Shown: positions 38,705 to 51,618, numbered from the stretch's first letter. The stretch: 64,000 nt of DNA from Callaeas wilsoni (GCA_013398955.1 VWPU01002169.1:62001-126000); one strand, 5' to 3'. Notes: generated from the sequence alone by a model not told the origin. Numbers and translations are program-made.

Positions 38705-39761
38705 TTATCTTTTTCTTTTCTGCTGCTTTTGTGCTGGTGTCACTTTCAACCAGGATAACCCAGAAACCTGAGCCAAAAGCCACCAACACACAGAGACTTT
38801 CACTTGACCTCAGACATCCTGAAATTTGTCTATTTTTGCAGGTGTCATTTGGCAGTTCCTCAAAAATGCTTTGCTCATTGATAAGTTCAGAGAAGTGAAA
38901 AGGTGTAGTTTTTTCTCTTGGCAGGTCTAGTTTACCAGGTGGAGCTTTTTGGTTTTGTTTTTTTTTCCTTCCATTCCATTGAGGGATTTGGGAGAAACGG
39001 TTTTGTATGCCTGTTTCTAATAAGAATGTTGTGGTCATTAGGCCTGGTCAGTGAACCCTCTCCATGGTGGTTCGAAATTCTGACACCATGCTGGGCATTT
39101 TTACCTTTACACAGGCAAGGGAGAAAGAGTAAAGACTTCCTGCCAAAACCTGCCTGTTATAGAAGCTTTGACTGTTGGTTTGCATGTTTGCTTTTCTTTT
39201 TTCTTAAACCTCTTTACCTCCATCTCCAATATAATTGCAAGTTTAGACAGATGTTCAAAGAAATGTTGGTAGGTTATTTCTGGAGTCAAATACAGTTTGG
39301 CTAGAAAGAGGGATGTAACCTCAGCCTCACCTCACTGATGGAAACCATGGTTAACATTATGATAATTACCTCTAACACCTCTGTTTCTCCACAAGTCCAG
39401 GTACCACGAAATTACATCTCATTTTTCTAGTTAAGGCATCAGAAAAGCTCTGCCTAAAGATGTTATGGTTATTTGTAATTCTCAAGGATAAAGTGTATAT
39501 CTGATCTTTTGAAATGCTGCCGTGCCTAGTCAGTGATTCCTTGACTAGGACCAGTGAACTAATTCTGTTGTAATTAATGAAGACATTATCTAATCCCTTT
39601 TTACCATGGTCTTGAAGCCAGCCTGTATCCTCCATGCCACCAAGCCAAGTCATCAGAGAGCTGGAGCCTTTCTCACTGGAACTTTTTAAGGAGGTGAACA
39701 TAGCCCGAGTTCAGTGGCAAAGTGTTCCACAATTTAAATGTAAAAATGCCCTTCTGTTGGG

Positions 39762-39776
39762 GAGCCAGGTGGCAGC
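39762..39776 (+). promoter_or_regulatory. Partial CTCF-like string (weak)
   Basis: GAGCCAGGTGGCAG matches about 11 of 14 positions of the CTCF core, failing at the first three. It is listed only as a weak candidate because of its perfect CCAGGTGGCAG half. Confidence 0.12.
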
Positions 39777-41174
39777 AGGAGGGAGATGCACAGGAGTCCC
39801 ACAGGTGGGGGTGCTCAGGGGAAAAGGTGTTCTGAGCCTTTGCTGGGCTTTTTTTTGGGCTCCTCTGTAACTAAGAACAAAAAGGGAGGAAATTACTGAT
39901 CTGCTGCTGTGATCTAATCCTAGAATGGAACCATATATAAAAAAGCTTCTGTTTTGAAAAAAGATTTCTTTAGTTAATTTTGGGTGCATGCTGAGGTCAG
40001 GATTTGGGCTCTTGTTACTTATTTTTAGAAGCATCTGCAGAGAAAAGCAACATGTACTTCACTCTGCTATTCTGAACTTGCTGGCTTTGCTGTCAGGCTA
40101 ATGAGCCTGTCACATGGGGCTGCATTCCAAATTGTAAGAATTATTTGGATGAAATAGTACCAGAATGTGTAAGAAACACAATCGTATTCTATTTTTAATG
40201 TAAAAGGGAAAAAATTACCTGGCAACATCCAGCAGCCTCTGGCACCTCCAGGTTATTGCACAGTCACAGGCCTCTGGGCTTTGTGGCAGAGAAATGGGCC
40301 TCAATGCGATTAGAAGATACTTTTGGGATCTGAAAATCTGGCATTTTCTGGACTCTTTACCTGGTGGACTTTGAAGGTCACACTTTCTAGAGCATTTTTT
40401 TGAGTACATGCCAGCTCACAGGCCGCGCAGCTCATTCCTGAAATAACACCCATTCTGGTACTGGGTACTGCCTGGATGACAGCAGTGGTGCTTCCAACCC
40501 TTGTTACATTTGGCTCTTTTCTGGGATATATGGTACACTGAAAAACTAGAGATTTCTCAGCAATCACTGGCCTAAGAACTTAGTTAAAATGTGGCTGAAC
40601 ATGTTTTGCTTATTAGTTAGAATGTAGGGAACTGCAACTAGATTGGGTCTTTTGGTAAGGAATTTTGAGACAGTATTGCCATTTCAACTTTTATTCTGAC
40701 TAATAGAGGAGTATGGCTATTTGTCTTGGTTCCCAAGATCACATACTCACTCTTGCAGACACAGGTAAAAACATTTGTTAGTTAGCATGGCAGTAATTTA
40801 AGGATCATTTACAATGTTTTGTTACTGGTTTTAGAGTATTGCAAGGAATTGACTGAAAAGAGATGTCTCTGGTTGAAAGATGAAAAACACAGTGCAATAA
40901 TTGTAAAAGGTCAAATGGTCAGAAGAATAAAATTTGAAAACACCTGAGATTTTTTTGCAAGAGAAATTCTCCCTAAGAATAATAAATGTTGACATTTTGT
41001 CATAGCTAACCTGACTTAGGTGAGTTCAGAGTTAAGAGAACCTAGGTGAGACTCACTCTTAGAGCACCTCCTCTGGGCCAGCTGGAGGATCTCCCACATC
41101 CATGTGCAAATGGCTGTAGCAGACAGAGGACTGGTGGTGGAAACAAAGCAGCTTTGCCAGGTTAAGAAAAGTGG

Positions 41175-41194
41175 ATATAAATATAAATATAAAT
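41175..41194 (+). repeat. ATATAA hexanucleotide repeat, three copies
   Basis: Three perfect ATATAA units plus two bases. It is a simple repeat with no context. Confidence 0.85.
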
Positions 41195-43080
41195 GGTGAG
41201 GGAGAAAACAGAACACATAAAAGGGAATGAGACCATAGCTTGGGATGGAAACCACAGCAACCATCTTAGAGGCAGCCTCAATAACAGCAGTTTCCAGCAG
41301 TTCCTATCAGGACTAGGGTAATTGTTCAGACAGCTTCAGCAGAGCAGTTGATTTCCAGAGGGAATAACCTTTGCCAAAACATCAAAAGAAGCCTTGAGTT
41401 AGTTTTGAAGGCAAAAAGAAAGTGAAGGGGCAGCTGAATCTCCAGCCCAGTTAGTTCTGAGACTCACTTGCAAACAGCTTCTCTGCTAAAGAGACATTGG
41501 CACTCCCTGTTCTCTCTAATAATCAGGAACCTCTGGTTTCTGATGCTTTGAAAGTGCAGAGCAGTCTGTGGGTGTGGGCCATTACAGTGATTAATGCTCA
41601 CCTGGTTGTGATAAGTCTTTCTGCTTCTGAACTTTTAGCTTGGCATGGGAGCTTTCTTTGTAACCTTTTCTCAGCATCCTTGAGGGCTGGAAACTGGTAA
41701 GGAAGGAACTCAATTTCTCAGCTAATTACATCAGTCTTGGTAAAAAGTTTCAACAACTGCCCCAAATATTGTAGGACTCTAGATAAAACTTAAATAACTG
41801 AGATGACGTTCTGGGAAAGGAACTGCAATGACGGAGATCAATATGGCAAAATCAGGAATGGTGGCACACTTGGAGCTGTATTAGCCTCAGCGTATGCAAA
41901 TGAATTTCCAAGGACCAAACTGTATTTTAGGTCAAAGAACAATTAAAAGGAAAGAAAATTAAGGTCTTTAAACAAATGTGAAGTTTTAACTTCAGTTGAT
42001 AATTTCTTACAACAAATATGTCTCTCTTTCTCTGCAAATAGAAAGTATTCTTAGTTATCCACTGTGCCACTGAATACTGACAAGTATCACTGCCAATATA
42101 ATAAGTACACTGTAATTTTAATTGATAAGGATATTCTTGCATTTAAAACTTTTTTTTTTATAGTGTCAACTTGGAAAGCAGTTCTCAAAACTCTGCTGCC
42201 AAATTTCAAACAGTTTTGCAGGCAGCAGTCATACAAAAGAGTTGCTTCTAAGAAGAGGATAAGTTTGGGAACTCCTTTCATTTGTCACAATTTCTTCAGT
42301 AAGCAGAAAAATCTCCTGTGAATATTAAAAGTCTTCTGTGGGGCTGTGGTGGAGTTTTGGGGGACTTAGGGGAGCCCTGGGCTCGCAGAACAGCTGGGGC
42401 TCCCTCATACCTTGGGAGACAAAACGCCTTGTGAGTGCATCCTACTCACGTGTCTGTGCAGTGCCTGCAAGAGGGTCCCGTGCTGGGGAGACGGGAGGGC
42501 ATCGTGCCCCTCTGAGGGGCTGCTGGGCTGTGCCACCTGCCTGCACAGCAGAGACCCCTGCGAGGCAGAGGTGTGGAGAATTCTCTGGTGCCAGACCCAG
42601 CCAGGGAAGGGGTTTGATCACAGCCCTTTGTCTCCTTGCCTTTGGGAGTGGAGGTTGATGGAATGTTCATTTCTGCAGACAGCCCAGCGTTCCAGCGTGC
42701 AGCTCTGCTGGTCATAGTGCCTCTCGCCATGTTTTATTGAAACAGCAAGTGGCAAAAGAGCTCTTCTGACAAAAAGGAAAAGTGTTTTAATACTGGAGAA
42801 TACATTTAATATGTTTCCCTTTCATTAAGCTGGAATAGAATTCACTCTTTTATTGATGTGAGGCACCACACTTTTATTAAGACTACAGCATTTTATGCAT
42901 GGGGAGCAGTTCTTTGGGAAGTTTTGTTTTTATGAAAATTTAATTGTTTCTTGTATAAAAAGCTTTATATTGGAAATAGAAGGACTTCAAAGAAATGGGT
43001 CTCTGGAAGGCTGAGACGTTACTGGTCAGCCAAGGGAAGGCAGGATGAATTTGGGAACCAGCACTGAGCACTGTATTCTG

Positions 43081-43123
43081 AGAGCACCAACATTCAAGAG
43101 AGCACCAAAGTCAAGAGAGCCTG
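43081..43123 (+). repeat. Short 16-17 bp tandem repeat, about 2.4 copies
   Basis: AGAGCACCAACATTCA is followed by AGAGAGCACCAAAGTCA and then a partial AGAGAGCCTG. The copies are imperfect. No function is recognised. Confidence 0.65.
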
Positions 43124-45587
43124 ACTTTCTGCCTGACATTGACTCTTATGGAGCCAGTTGTCAAAGGAGAAATTTATTTTGTGGTGAAGGACTTGAAAAT
43201 TTGTTCTGTGATGTGGTTGAGCTGTAAAATGCCCTCATGGGTGGATTTGGCTGTGAGTGTTACTGATAACTTTCCTAGGAGTGGCTCTGTCAGAGGCTGT
43301 GTGACCTATGGATGGTGCATGGTCTGACACCTGTAACACTGAGCCATCATCCCCCAAAAAGCAGTTTCTGTGCAGCCCCTGTGCAGCACTTTTGCACTTT
43401 GATGCCTTCTGTAGTACCCTCCCAAGCTGGCACTCACCCCAGCAAGAATCCCGGGATTTTTGTGTCTGATTGTCAGCCTTGTCTTTTCCTATTGGTGATC
43501 AGAATTTTTTTTAATCCTCATCTATCTTCAGGACCTAACAGAAATATTCAAAGATTTCAGCAAAAGGTTAGTATTTAACCAGGGGATTTTTTTGGTGTTT
43601 TTATGTGACAGAATATACTGAGCTTGAAACAACCAGCTTTTCTTTAGAATGAGAATTTTGGACTAGTAACAAAATTGGGAAAAAGAAATGCTTCTCAAAC
43701 AGAAACCAAGAAGAATTACAGATTGCTTAGAAAGTTTTTTTACAGCAGGAAACAAGTTTTTCCCTTTTAGAAGTTCTGTTTATTATTAGAACAATAACAG
43801 CTTATTTTAAAATTCCTATACAGTTGGGTTTTGTCACACATTCAGGGCCATTTTTGCAAACGGGCACTTGATACTCATTACTTAGACAATGACACATCTT
43901 ATTAAGACTTGAGGTGACTGGCCATTCTCTGAAGAGTAATGCAAAAATTTGAGGAACATCCAAAATACGAGCAGGAAAAACAGGTGCCACTAACACCTGA
44001 CAGAGGAAAACTGAGTGGCTAAAAGAGTGCCTGTGAAAAACACACATGCTCTGCATTGCCTAATAAAGTGAGATTGGAATAAAATCACTGCAGAATTTTA
44101 TATGGATTGATGCTGCTCTTTGCTGTTATTTCCAACCCATCTCTCATGCTGGATCTTTACCTAATATTCTTCTTCAGGAAATAAATCCCCAAACCAATAA
44201 TCAACAGACACCCTTATTTTGGTCTTTGCATGAAACCGCTTGGGAAAAGAATGCCTCATGCTGAAAAAGCAAGGGCGTGACCAGAGGGAGCAGAGGCAAC
44301 TTGGAGGGAAATGTTATAAGCTCAATTAATCCACAAGTGGCATGAGTTTGGCAGGCTGTGATTTCACAGGTCTGGTTTCAAGTACCTAAGGCCACCCCAT
44401 GGCTTTGTGCATCTGTCTGCTCTGCTCTGCAATTTAGATCTAAGCAAGGGGCAATGCAAGAGAGTAGAGCTGGACAGGCTGTTAAATGTGTGGGTGGTCT
44501 GCAGGGAGCACCTGTGTGTGCAGCTGTGGCTCGTGGAAACAGATTGCTAAGGGGAAGTTCAAATTTGGGTGATGCTTAAATCACTGTTTGTAAATAACAA
44601 AGTTCAGAGGCTGCAGCTCTGCAGCCAATGGAGAACGAGGTACAGTAACCAGCAATCAGATGTGATTACATGAAAAAACAAATAGCAGGTTGTTACTGAG
44701 GCTTGGCTCTTTCTTCTCTTACACCATCACAAACTGTGCTGGACTTCATGAGAAAAGCACTTGAGGGAGATGTGACACAAAAGAATGTTTCTCACGGGTG
44801 GTGACCAGGTAGGGTCAAGAGTAAAAGTTATCAGTGTATAGAGGGATAAACAACAGGATACAGGGTCTGATAAAGCAGCTGGCTGCCATTATAGATGAAA
44901 CTTCATTAAAAGGTATAAACCCAGCTACCTCTTCCCCAAGCAGAGCACAAGCACAGGATGGACTGACTGGTGCTCCAGATTGTGCTCTTGCTAAGGCAAC
45001 ACAGAAGGGAATAACGACCTAGAGGGGCAGCCTGCTGTTTGCACACAGGGCTGGGAGTCCTTCACAACTGGGAACTGTACAGCACAGATAAGGACTGGGT
45101 ATAGTGTGTGGGCTCTACAGACAATGGGATTTTCCTGTATAATTTACAGACAATCTGTAATTCTTTGGGATAGCTGGGAAGCTTGAACTTCACTGGTAGG
45201 ATTTGGAAGCCCATTCAGAGACAGGTCTTGGGGCTGGGCTCTCTGGACCCAGGGCTTCAGACAATGTTGTCTGTATGGTGTTGACAAGGCATAGGGCCAA
45301 TATTTAATCCTAAATTAAAAAAAAAAAAATCAGCTTTAGATATTGCAATTTTATTTTTGGCTGCAGCAAATGCATTGTACCACAGAAGCAGAGCAGTTAG
45401 AGGTTTGATGCTAACCAGGACATGATGTTGGCTTTATGCACTGGTAGTTTCAGTATTCAGTGATAAGTTAATAACCTCTCCAGCAGAATTATGCACTCAG
45501 CAAAACATATGACTGAAAGTAACAGAGCCCACCAAATGCTGAAGAGCTGAGTGTCTCATCCTACGGCACTGCATGGGGACTAAGGAA

Positions 45588-45682
45588 GAGATTTGGTTCC
45601 CAGCTCTGCTCCCAGGACAATGTGATTTCAGGTAGGTTGGTTTGCATTACTTTGTCATAAGGTTTGTGTCTGTGTGAGATGG
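45588..45682 (+). mobile_element. Possible MIR-like fragment (weak)
   Basis: GATTTGGTTCCCAGCTCTGC, followed after about 50 bp by GTGTCTGTGTGAGATGGGTTAATG, follows the order of the MIR core (GGTTC..ATCCC.GCTCTGCC ... CATCTGTAAAATGGGGATAATG). The intervening part is poorly matched, so this is only a possible copy. Confidence 0.25.
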
Positions 45683-47107
45683 GTTAATGCAACAGGTGAA
45701 TAGAGAATTCAGTAGGAGAAGCAGAAGGATGTGTTTAGAAGCACAAGTCACTGGTGTATGCACGCAGTTTTGATCTAGAAATGAATTTCCAGGGAGCTTT
45801 CTCAAGCATTCTGAAAAAATGTATCTGTTGACTTCTGCTACATACTTGCTTTGTTTTCAAATTTACATTCTTGTCTGGTCTGGGTGGTTTCATTTTTGTG
45901 AATGCACCAAAAGTTTGAGGTGTAGTTTCATGTAGTATTTGCTCTCTTGCTCTGTGAGGATCAGCCTCAATGGATATATTTTGGTGAAGGAAAGTGATGC
46001 TTGTCAGTAGGAAAAGATTATTTTGTCAACAGATATTCTCGCTCTTATTTCAAAGAATATTTCCAACATACTTTTTGTCAGGCAGGCAAAGATACAGCAC
46101 GTTATTGCTTTAGTATTCAGTGCTACTTTGTATCTTTTTTTTTTCAATAGCTACTGTAATTTATAGCAGATGAGCATGTGACCTAAATTAATTTCAATTT
46201 TAATATTAATGGTGGACAATATAAAATCTATAAGGGCTTACATGTAAACAGCTTTATGCAAAGGAACTATGAATAATAGAAAAGGGCAAATAGAATGAAA
46301 GTTTGCCCATTCATTTCCTTTTTGCTCATATTTCAATGTTTCTAAATGAGGAAGTCTCTTTAAATCTATTTGTGGATCATTGAATGTCAGTTGGAGGAAG
46401 GTTATTTGGGTTCTAAACATTGATGTTCAGATTTTCAGACATTTTCTTAGTGTTTCTTTATTGCATTTGACCTTTAGTATTAATTTTTCTTCATTCAAAA
46501 TTTCCATGATATTTGTCTGAAAATGCCAGGATCAGGAACTTAAAAAATCAGTAACTGTTTGCTTTGCTTTTCATCAGTGGTCTGATTGGCAAATCCTATT
46601 CACAGGAGTCCTGCTTATGCAGAAAAAATTATACTTGGAGTAGACTCATCAGGAAATAATATTATGTATATTTTAAATACCACTAAGGGGAATAAATCTG
46701 GTTATTGGATGTTTGGATCTGAGTTTCGTTTGCTAGTTGCTAGAAAACCACACCTGTGTATGTAAACTATGTTGTTGTCTCTCTTTTCAGCCTACTTTAA
46801 ACACTTGTCTCTCCTCTTTTTATGCTTCAAAAAAGTACTAAAAAAAAAAAAGGAGCCGGTAGTGTTTACTGTGATTTTTCATAGCCCAGACAAGGTGCCC
46901 GTGTGTATTTCCTAACTGGCTTCATAAATATCTCTGGTGTACTCCAGAGTCCACAGGGGTAGGGATGATTATGAAGAGATGATGATGCCTCATCAGTGTC
47001 ATTCCAATTATGCACCAGAGACATGATACTGCGAAGCCCACGGCTGATCATTAGTCCAGTTTCTATACAGTTCTACCATGTAAATGCATATATAAATATA
47101 TCACTTG
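45683..47107. other. Non-coding AT-rich DNA, no gene recognised
   Basis: No recognisable exon or repeat family. A poly-T run lies at about 46136-46144 and a poly-A run of 12 at about 46841-46852. Confidence 0.55.
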
Positions 47108-47180
47108 GTACACTGTTAGAAGACCTGGACGTAGTTCCCTCTTGTGCAGTGACTGTACTGTGTGACCTTGGATGAGAGGT
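47108..47180 (+). mobile_element. MIR-like SINE fragment (plus strand)
   Basis: GTTAGAAGACCTGGACGTAG is followed by a gap and then TGACTGTACTGTGTGACCTTGGATGAG. This matches the MIR order of GAGACCTGGGTTC..., TACTAGCTGTGTGACCTTGGGCAAG. The TGTGTGACCTTGG string is the most conserved part of the MIR core. The copy is short and diverged, as expected for an old amniote SINE. The 3' portion after 47180 is not recognisable. Confidence 0.55.
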
Positions 47181-48524
47181 GGGCCATGCTTTTGCCAAAG
47201 CAATCTGTTATTTTTGCATGTCCAAATTATCGCAGCAAATTCATTTTGCTCTCCTTAATTAATTTTTTAGGAATGCTGATAACCTTCAGCTCTTAATGAT
47301 TCAGTGGGACTTTTGTGTGATTGGTGCTTCTGGTAGATGAGGTCGGGTAGCTCCAGCTGGGCTCTCAAACATGGCAACACAGGAGCACTGCAAAAATCAG
47401 TAGCCAGTTTGGAAATGCTGGTGCTCAGTACTCAGTGTGCTTCTTCCCAAAAAACCAAAGCTGGGATAATAATTCCTCTGACAATGCTTTCAGAGCTGTG
47501 AGAGAAAAATGCTGCCATAAATGAGTATCGTTTGTTACTGAAGCATCGTGAGGGTTTCTGTGCTCAAAATGCTGTTGTAACTGATACATCATTCCCAAGT
47601 TTGTTGCCAAATCTCACCTATGTTCCTTCTCCACACCCTTTGGAATCAGATCTTAGTGGACTGAAGTGGGTCATGACAAACTTCTTTAGTTTGATGGAAG
47701 AAACAAAAGTTTCACTATTGTAGTATTTAACAAATATTGGTGAGAGGAACATGGGTTCAAACGAAGGAATTTCAGTACTTTTGTGCTGGGTCTCCTGGAT
47801 GGAAACTCCTTTCTGAAAGGATGTGCAGCACTTTGGGAGTGCAGGCTCTGATACCTCCCTTAAGGTTCAACAGTGCTGCCCTGTGTGTGTCCTTAATTGT
47901 GTTCATAAAATGCTTAACTGTTTTCCTTCTGGCATCCAGGAACCACTAAGTGGGCATTATTTCTAGAGATCACATTTCAGAAAAGAAAGAACAGATTTTT
48001 CACAGCACAGAGAGGTTTGGCTTCTTCTTCCCTCTGTGATAGGGGGATAAAGAAATCACTTTTTAATTCCCACCTGTGTCTCATCAAACTTAGGCATTTA
48101 CTGGTGTAATGCAGTTGTTCAGAAATTACGCTAAAAGTATCATGAAGAGGGGCTAAGCTTTAATTGAAGTTTTCCTGTTATCTACAGCAAGGGAATAAAG
48201 GCATAATTAGCTGGTTTGACATGCGATGTTCTGTATGTGCACCTGAAGGAGGCACAGGCACGGGGAATGTCATCTGCTAATGCTCCCGTCAGAAAGCAAT
48301 ACTGTTTTAACGAAAAAAAAAAGCATCACTTGAGCACAGAAGAATTGCTGGTGCAGGTGAAAAAGACAGGAGAATTCCAGGAAACTTCTGCTGGCTTAGA
48401 CAGGAGATTGGGGGTTGAAGGGAAGCAAGTCCAGGGCTGAGATATGTTCAGCCTGTTCTTTCCAGCAAACCTCAGCGTGTGTGAGCAGCAGCCCCTGGGG
48501 CTGGCTCCCTGAGGTGTCCAGGTC
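47181..48524. other. Non-coding DNA, no gene recognised
   Basis: No recognisable exon or repeat family on either strand. The stretch just before the LTR, at 48.44-48.52 kb, is GC-richer but shows no motif I can name. Confidence 0.55.
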
Positions 48525-48530
48525 CTTGGA
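48525..48530. repeat. Target-site duplication, copy 1 (CTTGGA)
   Basis: These six bases directly precede the LTR and are repeated exactly directly after it at 48904-48909. A 6-bp duplication is typical of alpharetrovirus and ERVK-type integration. Confidence 0.85.
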
Positions 48531-48582
48531 TGGGGGAGTAAACGGACTCTGCACGATCCAACATGAATCCAGCAGAAGCCAC

Positions 48583-48588
48583 TTTATT
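48583..48588 (-). terminator. Polyadenylation signal AATAAA inside the solo LTR
   Basis: A perfect AATAAA hexamer on the minus strand, 13-27 bases beyond the TATA box, followed downstream by a GT-containing stretch (TGTTGGATCGTG) as expected past a cleavage site. It could end minus-strand transcripts passing through the LTR. Confidence 0.75.
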
Positions 48589-48600
48589 GCCCCCAAGCAC

Positions 48601-48610
48601 CCTTATTATA
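48601..48610 (-). promoter_or_regulatory. TATA box of the solo LTR
   Basis: TATAATAAGG on the minus strand, with a CCAAT box about 40 bp upstream at 48650-48654. Transcription would be expected to start about 25-30 bp downstream, near 48573-48580, and run toward lower coordinates. Activity is not shown by sequence. Confidence 0.7.
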
Positions 48611-48903
48611 CACTGTGCTCCTCCTGTGCAGGCGTCCACACATTCCTTGATTGGCAAAGCACTATACACACACAAAACATGGAATGATTTAATTGGATCT
48701 CTGGCTCTCTTCACCCGGCTACCGTGCACCTATTCACACAAATCATCAGACAGTTTTCTATCTTTGTTTATGTTTTTTCTTCGGCTGCTGTCCCTCAAGA
48801 ATCAGCATTTTCTCGCTATGTACATTTTCTATGTGCTCTGCTCACTTGTCCTTATGGCTGGTGCACCACGTGTCCATTTTCTTGCAAAAGCTCTGTCTCC
48901 ACA

Positions 48904-48909
48904 CTTGGA
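48904..48909. repeat. Target-site duplication, copy 2 (CTTGGA)
   Basis: Exact repeat of 48525-48530 directly after the last base of the LTR on the + strand. The match does not extend beyond six bases. Confidence 0.85.
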
Positions 48910-51618
48910 GGGTAAGGCGTGCTGAGATAGGCCCAGCTTCACTTGCCGGGGATGGAGAGCCTTGTAGCACAGTGCCACGTCTCTGAACCCCCGCGAGTGT
49001 CAGGTCACAGGTGTGTGCTGACCCTGGCCGGCTGCCTGGCCCTCCTGGGGAGCTGATGTGGAAAGGGAGGAGGACGTGCAGGGAGCAGCTTTGCAGAATG
49101 ATATGGAAGCAAGCGTTTGATAGGTCCGTAGCAAATTTTTAGTTTTTCCATAGGGAAATAAATGAGCCACCTTGAAATTTACCCCCTCTTCTAATGACAT
49201 AAAAACTTTTGATCTATATGTTTCTGTCTCTCCTGTTTGAAATACACACAGAAACATAGAAAGTCCTGCAAAATTTAGATAATTAAAATATCTGTTTAAA
49301 AATGCCAGGGATGCAATGGAAAGCAATAGCACAACTGGGGAATGCCTCTCTGAATTATCAGTTTGAGTTTGGTATTGAATATATTGTCTGGCTATGGAAG
49401 TGATCGATAGACAAGTATCTTAGACTGACAAGCTGATTTTTATATTGTTGATTGCTACTCTCTCCCCTCAGCTGACATTGTATTCCTTGAATGTTTCTAA
49501 GACACCAGGGAAAATAAAAAATACATTAACCCCTCTGTTGTTTCCAATTGATATAATTGATTTTTGAGCGGGACCTCCACTGGGAGGATAGCCTTAGCGT
49601 TTAAAATGAAGTATTGCCAGGCAGGCGTTTTTTACTCTCTGGTCAAGGTGGTGAGATGGAATACAGAAGAATCTGCATTCAAAAAATCACAGTAGTTTGA
49701 AAACTAATTATTTTAAGGAACCTCTGAACAACGCTGCCTTTCTCAGCAACACCTGTGAATGCATATGAGACAATGGGTGGATCCCCATAATCAGTATTTC
49801 CTGTCGAGAAGTCTTTTGTTGCTGATGACATTGAGATAGTATCATGCTGAGTTATGGTAACAATTCCGAGGTTGTACTACTGAAGCCTGTTTCATCAGAG
49901 TCCCCTTGGATCAAAGCACTCTTATATCTTGCAGTTTCTGTATCCCAGAAGACTTTGATCATAGAGAAGGGATTTAGTGTGATAAATTTAGCATGAATGA
50001 AAAATGCTGTAAGACTTTTGAACAGCAAGTAATGACTTTAGCCGGGATCTTGTGTAATTGGAAGGATTTATCCTGCCTACAGGATACAACGGCCACAAAA
50101 TCTTTTATTTTCCTGTTTATAGCCCCTGTCACTTTCTGTCTTAAGTCCAGATGTGATGATCTGCCCCTTAAAATAGGATTGTTTAGGGAAGTGAAGCTTT
50201 TTCTTCCCTTTACCAAGAGTCACTTCCTGCAAGTGTGTAACCAAAGAGATGGCTGGTCTGGTGAAGAGACTGCAGCAGGGACACAGAGGGATGTGATAAT
50301 ATGGAACATGTTTTTGGTGTTTTGGGTTGGGTTTTTTTTCCCCCTAGTGGAGGCAATGGAAGAGAGGAAATAAAGCAAATGGAGAATTCAGGATGTCTCA
50401 TCCTTTGAAGAACTGAAGAAAAAAAAGTTAACAATCTCTGCCATTCCATATAGTCTGAGAGCAAAAACATTCATCTTCAGAAGTAGCTTGAGGTAGGAAT
50501 AAAAGTCACCAAAAAGGCTTAGCACTCTCCAGAGAAGGCAGTAAACTTTCCTGGGGTGTGGAAATCTGAATTCTTTCAACTGCCTGGGAAACGCTTTAGG
50601 AAGACACCATCTCAGTTTGGTCCTTTGGGATTGTCTGGAGCCTCTTTGCTTTTATCAGCCAGTTACTACACTATCACTAGAACAGCGATTTCACTCCTGA
50701 ACCCTTTTGCAAACAGAAGTATCTTTCTCCTAAGGTGTGGTTGTACCACAGCTGTAGCGTGGCTTAGGCTGTGCGGCCACTGCAGGTGAAAATGTCACCA
50801 TGGTGTGGAGATACCTGCTCAGTTTTTTAGTTGGTAACTGTCAGAAAACAGCTAAGTTGGACAATATGCTGTTCCATTTTGGGTCTCTGGAGGAGGACAC
50901 TGCAGCAGTATTTCTGGACTCTTCTACCACTCGCATACTTGGTTGTATGTAATTGATGGATTGAGTACAGTAAGTGCTACTGCCTGTTCAGCTTGTAAGC
51001 AGACACCTTAATCAGCCACAGTTTTAAACTGTCATTCTGTGCTCAAAGGCTGAGTTTTTCCATTTCAAAAACCACACAAAATATAAAATCAGTATTTATT
51101 GTTTAAATTGGTTTCTATTTTTCAGCTTTAATATTTAAAATAGTCTGGAATTTGAAGGTGTTATTTTAAATTTAAGAAATAATAGAACTTTATACCTGTA
51201 ATAATGTTGTATAGTACCAAAATAAGTACACTAACACAGAATCTGTTCTTGTGAAGTGTATATTTTGTTCTTTTAAACATGTTCCCCTTTTGTAAACAAA
51301 CACAATCGAAAGATACAAGACCTTTACAAGGAATACAACAGGTCCTTTGTATTAATGCTATGTCCTGAATAGCTTTTCCATTGTTGAAACTATACAGTCA
51401 AACGCTATTGATTTCCACCTTTCTAGCCTCCTGAAGGATTAGCCTGAACACAGCTTTGAAGAGCACAGATGCTGTGGTAGTTTACTGAAGAGTTCTCTGT
51501 AGCAGACATTGTGTTTCCATTTTGTGTTCTGCCTTTTCTCATGGACTATCCCATACAGAAAATCTTCACTTCCATGATCCAGTGTTGTCAAAGTCTGACA
51601 AAGCTTTCTATTGATACT
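48910..51618. other. Non-coding DNA, no gene recognised
   Basis: No recognisable exon or repeat family. Open frames up to about 126 codons (49993-50373 +) have no recognisable domain. A G/T tract lies at 50311-50339. The 51.07-51.25 kb part is very AT-rich. Confidence 0.55.

Larger units (their letters stand above)
35404..45587. other. Non-coding DNA with microsatellites, no gene recognised
   Basis: Strongly AT-rich from 35.9 to 38.5 kb, with a poly-A run of about 13 at 35970-35983 and several microsatellites listed separately. A GC-richer interval at 42.33-42.73 kb carries overlapping chance frames on both strands. The sequence at 39636-39740 faintly resembles part of CR1 (ATCAGAGAGCTGGAGCC) but is too short and diverged to call. 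Confidence 0.55.
48531..48903 (-). mobile_element. Well-preserved solo LTR, alpharetrovirus/ERVK-like
   Basis: On the minus strand the element starts TGTGGAGACAGAG (48903 downward) and ends CCGTTTACTCCCCCA (at 48531), giving canonical TG...CA ends and a length of 373 bp. It is flanked by a perfect 6-bp target-site duplication. Read on the minus strand, a CCAAT box (48650-48654), a TATA box (TATAATAAGG, 48601-48610) and an AATAAA polyadenylation signal (48583-48588) follow in that order within about 70 bp. An AATAAA lying just downstream of the TATA box, so that it falls in U3 ahead of a short R, is the arrangement known from avian alpharetroviral LTRs. The remaining roughly 50 bp would be R and a short U5. 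No internal viral sequence adjoins it, so it is a solitary LTR. Intact ends, duplication and promoter suggest a fairly young insertion. Subfamily was not determined. Confidence 0.9.

Noticed and set aside
39636..39740. Possible second CR1 fragment (ATCAGAGAGCTGGAGCC)
   Set aside because: Only a short stretch resembles CR1, with poor agreement on both sides; too little to call.
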